A DNA stretch of 64,000 bases from Chrysoperla carnea (lineage: Eukaryota; Arthropoda; Insecta; Neuroptera; Chrysopidae), in NCBI RefSeq assembly GCF_905475395.1, contig NC_058339.1, positions 73,312,520-73,376,519 of the forward strand. The letters are read 5' to 3'. Every line of letters starts with the position of its first letter. Position 1 is the first letter of the stretch. This document shows, one piece after another, positions 31,701 through 42,300 of this stretch. The notes under the pieces were generated by a model, which was not told the origin of the DNA, did not search any database, and saw nothing but the letters and a program-made list of their open reading frames with translations. Made by a program: the position numbers and the translations under genes.

Positions 31701-32213
31701 CGATACATATTAATTCAAGAAGCTCAACACATCATGAAAATTTCGGACCTTTGGTTCTCTTTATACTCGTGTATTTTAGATTATTTGCTAGTTGAAGTCA
31801 ATTGAAATAGCTATAGCCCAGCCTAAAAAACCATTTTAATTTTTTTTAAACTTTACAAATTTTTTTGGAAACTATCCGTAGACGTAATGGGAAATTTTAC
31901 AATTGGTCTAATACTAGGACACCAGGAATTTTTTTAATGAAATCATACCTGAAATTCCAAACCATGTTTTTCACGACAATAATCCTTAATTCTTGGATAA
32001 CATTTTGCCATTAACGTGTTACGTTCCATTGTTGTATCTTAAAAACAAGTAATAAATTCGCAAACAAAACAAAAAAAGTAAATAATTTTCAAAAAAAAAC
32101 AAAATATTACCAGTAAATGTCGAACTCGTAAAAATTCGCACAATTTTTGAGCTGACCGGTGGCAAAGATTCCAACGATCCAGCAAATATCGTGTCAATTG
32201 TACGATCATCCAT
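10726..32213 (-). CDS. NACHT and WD-repeat domain protein (NWD1/NWD2-like), 16 exons
   Basis: Minus-strand exons in order: 32213-32111, 32037-31949, 24799-23669, 23604-23404, 22781-22431, 22004-21760, 21692-21546, 20966-20038, 19404-19278, 17670-17092, 16608-16256, 15125-14929, 13848-13679, 13621-13463, 13293-13104, 10866-10726. All junctions keep frame, giving about 1703 aa. The N-terminus (residues 25-135) has R-I-F-T-S-S-T-F-T and E-R-N-T-L-M, the DUF4062-type start of this family. The NACHT P-loop G-E-G-G-S-G-K-T is at about 389-396, and a Walker B-like L-F-L-F-F-D-S-V-D is in exon 4. Exons 8-16 encode diverged WD repeats (V-W-D-L-K-T-G, L-I-W-N-R, V-K-V-W-N-I-N); the tail is acidic. The family are STAND NTPases; vertebrate NWD1 is linked to androgen-receptor signalling, but the insect role is unknown. 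Identity as NACHT-WD is firm; NWD1 versus NWD2 is not settled. Confidence 0.92.
13622..13678 (-). other. 57-base intron of the NACHT-WD gene
   Basis: A GTAATG donor and TTATATCTTAG acceptor bound this 57-base intron. Splicing it joins C-A-A-A-G to G-G-G-T-G-G and keeps the WD-repeat frame. It sits near the lower size limit for insect introns. Confidence 0.75.
13967..13994. repeat. Perfect 28-bp palindrome
   Basis: TTTGATATATTTTT and its exact reverse complement meet with no spacer. A second small inverted repeat (AAATAATC and GATTATTT around TGAT) sits just upstream at 13941-13960. Both are in intron 12 of the NACHT-WD gene. Confidence 0.85.
14385..14745. mobile_element. MITE with about 75-bp terminal inverted repeats
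   Basis: The left arm contains GTCAGTAAGTTAAATGTGAG, CAGAGCTGGCCAGTTAGCCC and TAATGTATGTACAATAAATA. The right arm near 14675-14742 is its reverse complement with few changes. The 200-bp centre is AT-rich and non-coding. It lies in intron 12 of the NACHT-WD gene. Confidence 0.8.
15255..15340 (+). mobile_element. Non-LTR retrotransposon 3' fragment, copy F
   Basis: The plus strand encodes [17 protein letters not shown], which nearly repeats the end of copy E (40226-40470, minus strand). Only the extreme C-terminus of the element's second ORF remains. Confidence 0.6.
15790..16075 (-). mobile_element. Non-LTR retrotransposon RNase H remnant, copy B
   Basis: On the minus strand around 15970-16015 the frame reads [17 protein letters not shown]. 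This is a well-preserved RNase H motif containing the catalytic-region aspartate of the A-D-x-L-A block. The rest aligns with copies A and C. It lies in intron 11 of the NACHT-WD gene, in the same orientation as that gene. Confidence 0.75.
18835..19215. repeat. Probable dispersed repeat in a NACHT-WD intron
   Basis: The stretch begins CTATATATACAAGAAGAAAC and continues with ACTGATCGACAATCGCATAG, then twice shows the phrase GTTTGTATGA or GTTTACATGA followed by AAC-TT-TTAT. This is the style of widespread arthropod repeats that contain ACTGACTGATC. No coding content was found; the class is uncertain. Confidence 0.4.
22024..22385. mobile_element. MITE filling most of NACHT-WD intron 5
   Basis: The ends CTGGGTGCACCATTTTAATC and, in reverse complement, CAGGGTGGATCATTTTAATA form terminal inverted repeats that extend about 100 bp (shared TATTATG-CTAA-AG, GTTAACCAAT and AAAGTTGCA-AGTTTG). 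The element takes about 362 of the 426 bases of the intron (22005-22430). Relatives: a left half at 32815-33040 and a right end at 61655-61730. Confidence 0.8.
23035..23396 (+). mobile_element. Reverse transcriptase C-terminal fragment of a non-LTR element
   Basis: The plus strand encodes, with one stop, [17 protein letters not shown], then [24 protein letters not shown] and F-I-K-S-Q-R-L-R-W. This is the typical thumb and downstream region of insect endonuclease/reverse-transcriptase proteins. Homology stops at the R-L-R-W, seven to eight bases short of the splice donor of NACHT-WD exon 4 (opposite strand). It makes up most of intron 4 (22782-23403). Confidence 0.8.
25055..25400 (-). pseudogene. 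hAT-type transposase C-terminal relic
   Basis: On the minus strand the frame gives [20 protein letters not shown], then [23 protein letters not shown]. This is the hAT dimerisation region, where family members have A-T-x-E-R-S-F-S, K-x-W-L-R-x-x-M and E-R-L-S-G-L-A-L-L. The E-R-S-F-S block has decayed and no upstream catalytic region was recognised. It lies in the same orientation as the host gene. Just before it, at 24848-24900, is an ACTAGCAGATATCCGCTCGC-type repeat end. Confidence 0.75.
26760..27060 (+). repeat. Dispersed repeat, also present inverted at 46750-47120
   Basis: This stretch (CGCAAAAACTACCGAATGGATTTG-like start, then TGAAACTCCACAACAATG, ATCATTTTGAACCATAAATT, and a GGGGGATAAGTGAAAGCAAG end) matches the reverse complement of 46750-47120 in Nipped-A intron 10. 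Two copies on opposite strands in two genes show a mobile family of roughly 300-370 bp. Confidence 0.7.
27985..28270 (+). repeat. Single copy of the CCACAGAC-type dispersed repeat
   Basis: Matches the right arm of the inverted pair at 3470-3800: AGGTGTTATAAGTTTGACCG, GTGTCTGTCTGTGGCATCGT, AGCGCCTAAACGAATGAGCC, then TTCTTAGCTATGTTTCAAGT. A partial second copy of the tail follows at about 28190-28250. Confidence 0.75.
29335..29840. repeat. Foldback repeat with about 150-bp arms
   Basis: Left arm 29335-29500 and the reverse complement of 29690-29840 agree over TTCTTAGAAAGATAG, a GATGCAGAACATAACCTAAA-like word and GAAAAGTCGAAAAAA. Opposite-strand translations give [13 protein letters not shown] and [13 protein letters not shown], mirror copies of one sequence. 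A weaker relative of the outer part may occur at 12830-12965. Confidence 0.75.
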
Positions 32214-32580
32214 TTTAGTAGTAATTTATTTTGGTTTGCAAAAAATTTCAAAACATTATTGTTTTCACACAACAATGTAAATATTTTGTTGTTTAACTTT
32301 GAAAGTTAAGTTACCACTAAAACTTGTGATACATATCAATCGATTCTAACAATCACGACTTTTAATAAGTTCCATGTTTCCATGGAAATGTAAACAATGT
32401 GGGAGTTTTAATAATGGATAGTTGATGTAATCGTGAATTAAAAATGTGGTTAGTAATTTTCTTAAAACTTGGTGAGAGCAATAATTAGTTTCTTAAATTT
32501 TTTTGATGTGTCTTAACTTTAAAAAAATTGGTGTTCAACTTCTGGTTTATTCAATCATCAATCAACGCCCTTGTCAGATA

Positions 32581-32628
32581 TAGCTCAGCTCAAAATTAGT
32601 CTATATCGACTGATTTTGAGCTGAGCTA
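32581..32628. repeat. 21-bp hairpin with six-base loop
   Basis: TAGCTCAGCTCAAAATTAGT followed by C, a TATATC loop, and a right arm that is its reverse complement with one mismatch. Confidence 0.85.
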
Positions 32629-33045
32629 AACTTATCTTAGTACCAAGTTTGCAAAGTTGAAATTTTGAAAACGTTTTTTGTATCCCCAAACGCGAAATGC
32701 TATTTTTCTAAAATTGGATATGTTGACATGATTTTGTAGGACAAAATAACCAACATAAAAATTATCAATTCATTGGCGTAGAACGTGGGGTTATAGGTAC
32801 TCTATTAGAAGTATTTTTATACAGAGGTGGATCATTTTAATCTATTGTGGCTAATAACTCGTTTTGTAGTTAACCAATTATAAAATAACTTTGCAGAGTT
32901 TGATGAGAGATATCATGTTCTGACATCAGATTGGGCTTAGTTCTTCGAGTTGCTATAATACTTAATTTAGATTCCAAAAGCTAAGAGATAGAAGAACACT
33001 TTAAATTAGAAAAGTTGATTCTCATAGAATAAAAATTTTATTAAA

Positions 33046-33317
33046 AATGCTTTTTAAGGGACAAGCTTTTATTTCACTAAAAAAATAGAAAATAATTTTT
33101 TCTATGAGTCACTCATACACGACTATTGTTGTAAGCTGGGGGCCCTCAATTTAAAATATCAAAAATGAATCGGAGCGCCTCATCCACTCCACCTACCTAC
33201 TTATATTTCGATTCATTCTTGATATTGAGTTTACAAATAGTCGTGTATGAATGACTCATAGAAAAAATTATTTCCTGTTTTTAGTACAATAAAAGCTTGT
33301 CCTTTAAAAAGTATTTT
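33046..33317. repeat. Foldback repeat upstream of Nipped-A
   Basis: Arms 33046-33135 and 33233-33317 pair over GCTTTTTAAGGGACAAGCTT, AGAAAATAATTTTTTCTATG and GAGTCACTCATACACGACTA. The 100-base loop contains a GGGGGCCC core. The element directly follows MITE-related sequence at 32815-33040, so the two may be one composite element. Confidence 0.75.
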
Positions 33318-33395
33318 TCCGTTTATGGTCACTCTGATATAAAAGATCGAATGTTTCAAACATTTTCTTTTTTTTTATTCTAGGTATAATTCAAA

Positions 33396-36300
33396 ATGCC
33401 ACCTCCATTGCCAGCAAACCTAAACCAACCTCAAAATGTACAACAATTATCAGCAAGTGGCGCCCAACAAAGTGGCCCACAAACAAGTCAATTTCATCAA
33501 CAACATGTTGCAGCGTTAGCACAACACCATCATCAGAATGTTGGGGCTGGAAGTAGTACTGGTGCCCTAGGTGTATCGGGAAGTGGGGGCATACAACAAA
33601 TTACGGCCAGTAGTTCCTCAATTCAGTCCGGTTCAAATATAATCGGTGGTATAAATGTTTTACCACCAGGAGTTCAACAGCAGCATCTTAATGTTGCACA
33701 AAAGTTACATGCTCAACATCTTCAGCAGCAGCAACTCCAACAGCAACATCAACAACAGCAACACCAGCAAAGTATAAATACAGCTTCGGCAGCGGGACTG
33801 GTGATGTCATCTGGCGGTGGTATACCGTCTGATACATTGTTGACTACAGAAATTAATAAATTTCGAAGTTATGTTGTAATGTTAGCTGATCATACATCGA
33901 AAGATGATTCGAAATTAAAAGCTGCTCAAGAACTGAATGAAAGTTTTGAGGTAAGTTTAGTTAATTTCACTTTCATCGTAAGCGATCCAGCGGCTGAAAG
34001 AACTTACGAATACGTAACATGTCTTAACTTGTAGAAGAATGCTTGCAATATGTACAGTCATAGCAAAGAATTCTCTTACAAATTCGCCTGTCCTCCGTCA
34101 GTAAGATAAACACAATATCTTCAGTGAGGTATTCTGGTCTAGAAGCTTCAATTGTAGGCACTTTTCAAACTAAGATTATAAGAAAATGAAAAGCATTTAT
34201 GTAGTCATTTTTTCATATGATATTTATTAACATTTTAAAAATACAATATGAAAATTGTAAAAAATTATAAAAATTCTTTGAATTACAAGCCCTTGAATTT
34301 GGGGCTACAAAAAAAACACGGGCCCCTTTTTGACATGATTTCATCTCTTGTAGTGATCAAGGGGTACCCCTTAGAAAAATTCGAAAAAATCGTAAAAAAT
34401 TATTTGTTTCGGAATTTGATGAAACTCAGTTTATAAGGTAATTTTGACCCAAGAAATTCAAAAATTGAGTTTATTTGGCGATTGGCCGAGAAATTTTCGA
34501 AAAAAACGATATTTTGGATCGATTTCCGGTATTATCTCGAGAATTATTCGCCCAATCGTTAAATGAAACCGATTTTTGTATTTTTTGGGTCAAAATTACC
34601 TTATATACAGAGTTTTATCGAAATTGGGGACGATAAATTTGCATCGATTTTTTGCAATTTTTTCAAGGGGTACCCCTTAGAAAAATTCGAAAAAATCGTA
34701 AAAAATTATTTGTTTCGGAATTTGATGAAACTCAGTTTATAAGGTAATTTTGACCCAAGAAATTCAAAAATTGAGTTTATTTGGCTATTGGCCGAGAAAT
34801 TTTCGAAAAAAACGATATTTCGGATCGATTTCCGGTATTATCTCGAGAATTATTCGCCCAATCGTTAAATGAAACCGATTTTTGTATTTTTTGGGTCAAA
34901 ATTACCTTATATACAGAGTTTTATCGAAATTGGGGACGATAAATTTGCATCGATTTTTTGCAATTTTTTCAAGGGGTACCCCTTAGAAAAATTCGAAAAA
35001 ATCGTAAAAAATTATTTGTTTCGGAATTTGATGAAACTCAGTTTATAAGGTAATTTTGACCCAAGAAATTCAAAAATTGAGTTTATTTGGCGATTGGCCG
35101 AGAAATTTTCGAAAAAAAACGATATTTTGGATCGATTTCCGGTATTATCTCGAGAATTATTCGCCCAATCGTTAAATGAAACCGATTTTTGTATTTTTTG
35201 GGTCAAAATTACCTTATATACAGAGTTTTATCGAAATTGGGGACGATAAATTTGCATCGATATTTTGCAATTTTTTCAAGGGGTACCCCTTAGAAAAATT
35301 CGAAAAAATCGTAAAAAATTATTTGTTTCGGAATTTGATGAAACTCAGTTTATAAGGTAATTTTGACCCAAGAAATTCAAAAATTGAGTTTATTTGGCGA
35401 TTGGCCGAGAAATTTTCGAAAAAAACGATATTTTGGATCGATTTCCGGTATTATCTCGAGAATTATTCGCCCAATCGTTAAATGAAACCGATTTTTGTAT
35501 TTTTTGGGTCAAAATTACCTTATATACAGAGTTTTATCGAAATTGGGGACGATAAATTTGCATCGATTTTTTGCAATTTTTTCAAGGGGTACCCCTTAGA
35601 AAAATTCGAAAAAATCGTAAAAAATTATTTGTTTCGGAATTTGATGAAACTCAGTTTATAAGGTAATTTTGACCCAAGAAATTCAAAAATTGAGTTTATT
35701 TGGCGATTGGCCGAGAAATTTTCGAAAAAAAACGATATTTTGGATCGATTTCCGGTATTATCTCGAGAATTATTCGCCCAATCGTTAAATGAAACCGATT
35801 TTTGTATTTTTTGGGTCAAAATTACCTTATATACAGAGTTTTATCGAAATTGGGGACGATAAATTTGCATCGATTTTTTGCAATTTTTTCAAGGGGTACC
35901 CCTTAGAAAAATTCGAAAAAATCGTAAAAAATTATTTGTTTCGGAATTTGATGAAACTCAGTTTATAAGGTAATTTTGACCCAAGAAATTCAAAAATTGA
36001 GTTTATTTGGCGATTGGCCGAGAAATTTTCGAAAAAAACGATATTTTGGATCGATTTCCGGTATTATCTCGAGAATTATTCGCCCAATCGTTAAATGAAA
36101 CCGATTTTTGTATTTTTTGGGTCAAAATTACCTTATATACAGAGTTTTATCGAAATTGGATACGATAAATTTGTATCGATTTTTTGCAATTTTTTCAAGG
36201 GAAAAATTCTTAAAATTTATTATTCCCTTAGAAAAATTCGAAAAAATCGTAAAAAATTATTTGTTTCGGAATTTGATGAAACTCAGTTTATAAGGTAATT

Positions 36301-39300
36301 TTGATCCAAGAAATTCAAAAATTGAGTTTATTTGGCGATTGGCCGAGAAATTTTCGAAAAAAACGATATTTCGGATCGATTTCCGATCGATTTACCTATA
36401 CCAAAATTTTTTCGTAGCATCAATATTTTTAAGCGTTACAAACTTGGGACTAAACTTAATATACTATGTATATTTCATATATACATGGTATAATAACTTA
36501 TATACGTTGATTAGTTACTCTTTAATTCACAAGAGAAATACTATGAAATTTTTCGACCGAATTATATTTTCAAAGAATTTATGTTTGATTACAGATAATT
36601 TTACAAGCACCAGATTATCCAAAATTTCTTGATCATTGTATCAAAAATTTCTTGAAAATATTATCAGAAGGTGAACCATTATTTATCAGTGAATATAACA
36701 TTCAACAGATGAGAAAACTCTTATTGGAAATGATACATCGTTTTCCAACAAATCAAGATTTAAAACCACATTTACCTGCCATTTTAACAACAGTGTTACG
36801 TTTATTAAACGTAGAAAATGAGGAAAATACGTTAGTATGTTTACGTATTATCATAGAATTACATAAAATGTTTCGTCCACCGTATAATACGGAAACACAA
36901 AAATTTTTACAATATGTTAAATCAATTTATGCGGAACTACCAAATCATTTAAATCGTATTTTTGAACCACGTTCAACACTCAAAGTTAAGGATTTATCTG
37001 CGATTAATATTGAGCAACAATTAAAGGATACGTTTACGTTAACGATTATACAAAGTGAAATGAAGTCACAAGATGGAACTGCGATTTGTGTAAGTTTTCT
37101 TTTTTTTTCTTTTATTTATCTGTCTGTTGTTTCGCACATGTGGCTTGCTAAAATGACTTTTTCGCGATCTCAGTTTCCCATTTTGTTATATGGATAATTT
37201 TTAGACTCAGCTTTATTTCCATTCAAAAAAAAAAAAAAAAACGTATAAAGCTAGTAATAACCTTGCACATGGATAATTTCTTCAGTCTGAGAATCTTAGA
37301 AAGACTTAATTTTTGAGAAATGCTTTGTACAGATAGAATTTTTTCGAATTTTAATTTTTAACGCCCTTTGAAAACTAAAACACCAAACTTTGAGGAGAAC
37401 CATCAGGGTAAATAATTTTTTATCAATTTAAATAACTAGTTGGATAAAACTACCCGATTTTGATAATAAATTAGGTAAATTTTGGGAAATGGGTAATTTT
37501 TTTTTTTTAATTGGTTTCTTTCGTTGTAAAAAATATAGAAAAGGAGTTTTTCGGTTCAGGAATGATTCGGACGATCTTCTGCACGCTATTTTTATCTCTA
37601 CATTGTTTTCTATGGTGACGTTTACTTGAATATCTCTGCTTCTAATGGTCGTATTGAGACGAAAAAAAAAAAACAATTGTTTGTTAAAAATTTCTGCATC
37701 GACCTTGCTTCGAACCCTGAACATCGCAGCATAACCTCAAAATCTCAAGAAAACCTCATATTTAAAACTTTCTCTGATAAATTTTCGAAAAATGAAGGAA
37801 TTGAATTGCAATTCTGAAAAAAGGTGTAACTTATGATCATAAAAAGGGTGGTAAATTTTAGCCCGATACAAAACCTCATTCATAAGTTACATCTTTTTCC
37901 AGAATTGCAACTCAATTTCTTTATTTTTCGAAAAGTTATCAGAAAAAGTTGAAAATATGAGGTTACTGCAGCATTCTTAAGATTTTGAGATTATTATGCA
38001 GAAATTTTTAACAAACAATTCTTTTTTTAATTGTCTCAATTCGATCGATAGAAGCAGAGGTATTCAAGAAAACGTCTCCAAAAAAACAATATAGAGATAA
38101 AAACCACGTGCAGAAGGCCATGTGGATCGTTCCAGAACCGGAAAACTTCTTTTCTCTATTTTTTAATACGATAAAAATTTATTTATAAAAAATTAGCCAT
38201 TTTCCCAAAATTTACCGAATTTATTATCAAAATCCGGTAGATTTATATCCAACTAAACTAATTATTGAAATGTCAGATTTTTTTAATTTTAATATTTTCA
38301 TTTTCGTTTCAGTATAATTTGATACCAAAAGGTACGATGTCCTTAAAAGTATTACAAGAATTGCCGATTATAGTGGTTTTATTTTTCCAAATTTACAAGG
38401 AAAACGTTAAACAAGATATTCGAGAATATATCACGTTAATCATGAATACGATTACGCTACAACCAAGCTTAGAACAAAGGTAAGTAATACTATCATTTTG
38501 AGAGAAGGTTTTTATCTCCTCTTGTATTGAAAATTTGGCTACAGTAGAAGTCGCTTAATTTAAAAATAATTGTATATTCTTTTAGAAAATCACCATCTTT
38601 TAACAAAGAAGTATTTGTTGATTTTATGGGTGCCCAAATCAAAACTTTAAGTTTTATTGCGTATATAATACGATCACATCACGAAGATGTTGCTGCCCAT
38701 TCTCAACAAATGGTCCATGGTATCTTGGGTTTGTTGGAGCTTTGCCCACAAGAAGTTTGTCATTTACGGAAGGAATTATTAATTGCGATCAGACATATTG
38801 TTGCAACCGATTTAAAAAAAAGTAAGTGAATAATACAGAAAAAATTGTAGTGCAAATTACATCTTTAGAAGACATAATAGTAATTCTGTGTCTTTAAATC
38901 CAGAAGTGTAAATTTTTCTTGAGAAATTAATATGTGGATCCTAAAAGCTCGTAAAGAAAGTTTTAAAAGCTAATTTTTAAGTAAAATATACAAACTTTTT
39001 AAGTGGTCTTAACATATTTGTTTCAAAATAATATTTAAAATTTACGCTAAACCTCATATAAAATTTAGGTATAACATTTCTCACCCTTTCAGCCCGCAGT
39101 ACAAAACGACAGGGTATGATAAAATTTGACCAATAGATTCCAAAGCTAGAAAGTACAAGTGTTCAAATGAGGTATTACGGTTCAAATTCGATGGTTTTTA
39201 AAAATTTTTCTTTTAATACTTTTGATGCGTATAGTTGACGGATTAATCTGCCCCACGTACTTTATGATAACTCTGTATTACTGTAATAATTTTTAAGCAA

Positions 39301-42300
39301 AGCAACTACTAAACTATTGATCTAATTAAAAAAAAATTTTTATTGTAGAATTTGTGCCACATATGGAACGATTATTTGATGAAAATATTTTATTGGGTAA
39401 CGGATGGACCGTACGTGATACATTACGTCCGTTAGCATATTCAACGCTGGCTGATTTAGTACATCATGTCAGACAAGATTTACCGTTAACGGATTTAGCT
39501 CGAGCTGTGCATCTGTTTGGTAAAATCGTTCATGATCCTACATTGAATACAACGTTAGTGTAAATATTTAATTAATTCAATATTCATTACAGGATGTTAT
39601 AGATACTTTATCTTATTTATTATTAAATAAAAGCTTATCTATAGCACCCTGTGGAGAAAACGGAAGCAAGGTTTGCGTTAAATTTAAATTCAGAGAAATT
39701 TTAATATTTGGTATGAAGTGGCCACAATTTTACATTTAAAAATGAAAGAAAACCATCAGCTTTTAAGAAATCAGACGGGAGGAAACTTGGATGAAGTATA
39801 CTTAATATAAAATTTTGCTGAATTTAGATGTTACGGAAATCTCGTTGTACAATTTTACTGAATTATTTTTGAAATAATTGGAATTCTGGTTGTATTTAAA
39901 ATAAAAATTGTATTAAATTTGTTGTAGAATACAAACAATGTCCTGTAAATTATTATTAAATTTAGTTGATTGCATTAAAAATCAATCAAAAGGTGAAAAA
40001 AATGCTGTACAATGTCGTGAATTATTAATGCGGATGCTTGAAATATTTGTATTAAAATTTAAAACGTTTGCGAAGCTACAATTACCAATTTTAATCAATA
40101 AAAGGTAAGAATGAAGAATTTTTTATTTTGAAGTTAAAGTAATTACGCCCTCATATTGATAAATTGGAGCCCTCTTATACCATAAAGTCCGTTGTGATGT
40201 CGAAAAAGAGTTGGCCCATCCCCGGCCACTACTCCATGAACTATTTGGAGCTGTTTAAGAACAACAGCAGTGCTTTGACGTCGACGGACTTTAGGTCGGA
40301 GAGTTCGTCAAAGAGAGGCTGGCTCAAGTAAGTCCATTTTCTCATGACAAGAGCTGGACAGTGACAGAGAAGATGGGACATTGTCTTCTCTGTGACAACT
40401 CATGCAGTAGTCGTGATACACTGTCAGGCCTAGGCGTTAAACATGCCTGCCGACCAACCAGTGTCCTGTAAAAGCCGCAAAAACTTTGCTAATTGAGGCC
40501 CTTGGAAGGGATATAAGATCTTTGGAACGCCTATGATTGTACTCAGACCATACTCACCGTCCTAGATCGTAGAATATTTTCACTCGTTTTCTGTTGATTT
40601 GAAAAAAATTAATCATTGTTTCTAGCAAACCATTAATGCAACAAAACTTGCAAAGCCAAGTTAGCGTAAATAATATGACAGCCTATCAACAACAACAATT
40701 ACAACAGCAACAACAATCTCAGCAATCTCAACAGTCAGAAATAAAACAAGAGCCAGGTACAAACAATGTTGACATTAAACAAGAACCAGGTCAAGGAACA
40801 GCTCGTTTAGCATCAACTTTAACAGCATCGGCGACTGGAAATGTACCACCTCCAATTCAACAAGAGGCACAAGAAAAATCAAAATTCGGATTCCCTCAAC
40901 AACAAATGTCGTATAATGTGGCTGATTATAGAAATTTAGTAAAAACTTTGGTTTGTGGTGTTAAAACAATCACCTGGGGATGTTCAAGTATTAATATAAA
41001 CGAGGTATGTATAAATAATCATCCCACGCACACGCTGCGCTTATCTCACCAGCTTCCATTTTACCTTTGTTCTCCGGTTAATTCTCTTCCAGTGTTTATC
41101 CACAAACCGTTTATCTCGTCGAAGTTGGGTATGTAAGTTTAATTTAAGGAACAGCTTTTGTATACAAAAGGTCAGATATTTTAAAATTTAGAAAAAAGAG
41201 GTGAGCGGAACATAGTGGAACGCTTAAAAACCAATTAAATTTTTTAATTAATAAATAAAATTACATAAAGGATTTCATTTAAAATAAGCAAATTGGATTA
41301 ATGGATCAGGATTGATGGATCCAAGGTTTCGGGCCCAAAAATTCTAAACCTGTCGCTCCGCAGATTTCTGCAGAGGATATAACGAGGATTCACGTCCTCC
41401 ATGCAGACCCTACAAGAGGGATAATCAGGGATCCCCATATTATGAAGGTAGTATTTCAATCGACAATGTTCTGTCAATAATTTTACCATCCTTCTCAACG
41501 GTGCTCTAGTAAGTGTAGGGCGAGCACAGCCGAATGGCCTGGCTGTGGTTATACACGGTTCGGCCTGTCGCATGCCTTGCGCAAAATCCCAGATGGGCTT
41601 GTCGTAGCCTCAGGTGAAAGGGGCATTTGAGACGATCCTCTCGTGCCAATGAGTCCACTGCTTCATTTCCAGATCAGTCTGACCGTGTTACTCAGTGCCA
41701 GGCGGCTCAGTTCCTCGAATCATTCATAGACTATCATCGATTGGAATCTTGACGTTTCATTATGGCCTGACTATCTGAGAAGATTCTGATATGTGCCCAT
41801 CATTTGTTGGTAACTAAGCAAGAACCTGTTACAGTATTTTCATTAGAAACAAATCTCAAAAAACATTTTCTTCCTATCTATCTACATAAACTCCTGCTCC
41901 TACACCTGATTCATCATTAGCCCTTATTACAATTTGTCAAATGTTATATTATCATTTTCGGATGAGAGTAACCTAGAATGATTTCTAAGTTTTAATGAAA
42001 TTTTAATCGATCTATAGGGTGTTCCATTTTTGATGTTATGTTCTGCTATTTTAGTATTTTGAACTAGAATGTCCTGTATTTTAACATGTGGCAAGGAGTA
42101 TTCCGGTCACCGAAAATGACGACATATCTGATATTTGAATGGTTTGTCAAACGACTACTCTCTCATAAAGCAGGCGTTAATTATCTACATTTTGCGATTT
42201 AACGTCAGTTGACTTTTTTCTTTGGAGATATTTGAAGACCAAGGTCTAACGCTATGCTAATGATCCTCAAACCACAAATCATCTAAAACTAAATACCAAA

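Larger units (their letters stand above)
24800..31948. other. 7.1 kb intron 2 of the NACHT-WD gene
   Basis: The largest intron in the gene. It holds a hAT transposase relic (25055-25400), repeats shared with Nipped-A introns (26550-26730 and 26760-27060), one copy of the CCACAGAC-type repeat (27985-28270) and a foldback element (29335-29840). From 30000 to 31900 only AT-rich sequence without recognisable content was seen. Confidence 0.7.
32214..33383. promoter_or_regulatory. Divergent region between NACHT-WD and Nipped-A starts
   Basis: The 1.18 kb between the two start codons must contain both promoters and the 5' non-coding exon of Nipped-A. That exon is implied because a strong acceptor (T-rich tract then TTCTAG) ends at 33383, twelve bases before the Nipped-A ATG. 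A CCATGTTTCCATGGAAATG palindrome at about 32372-32390 and a 21-bp hairpin (32581-32628) are present. MITE-related sequence fills 32813-33320 and is probably inside the 5' UTR intron. No TATA box can be supported. Confidence 0.5.

Noticed and set aside
35012..36298. Repeated 60-67 codon open frames on both strands in the satellite
   Set aside because: They recur only because the DNA repeats, and the same peptide on both strands reflects the inverted structure. There is no coding signal.
34361..36385. Regularly spaced repeats that could suggest a CRISPR array
   Set aside because: Units are 306 bp and contiguous with no unique spacers, inside an insect intron. It is a satellite.
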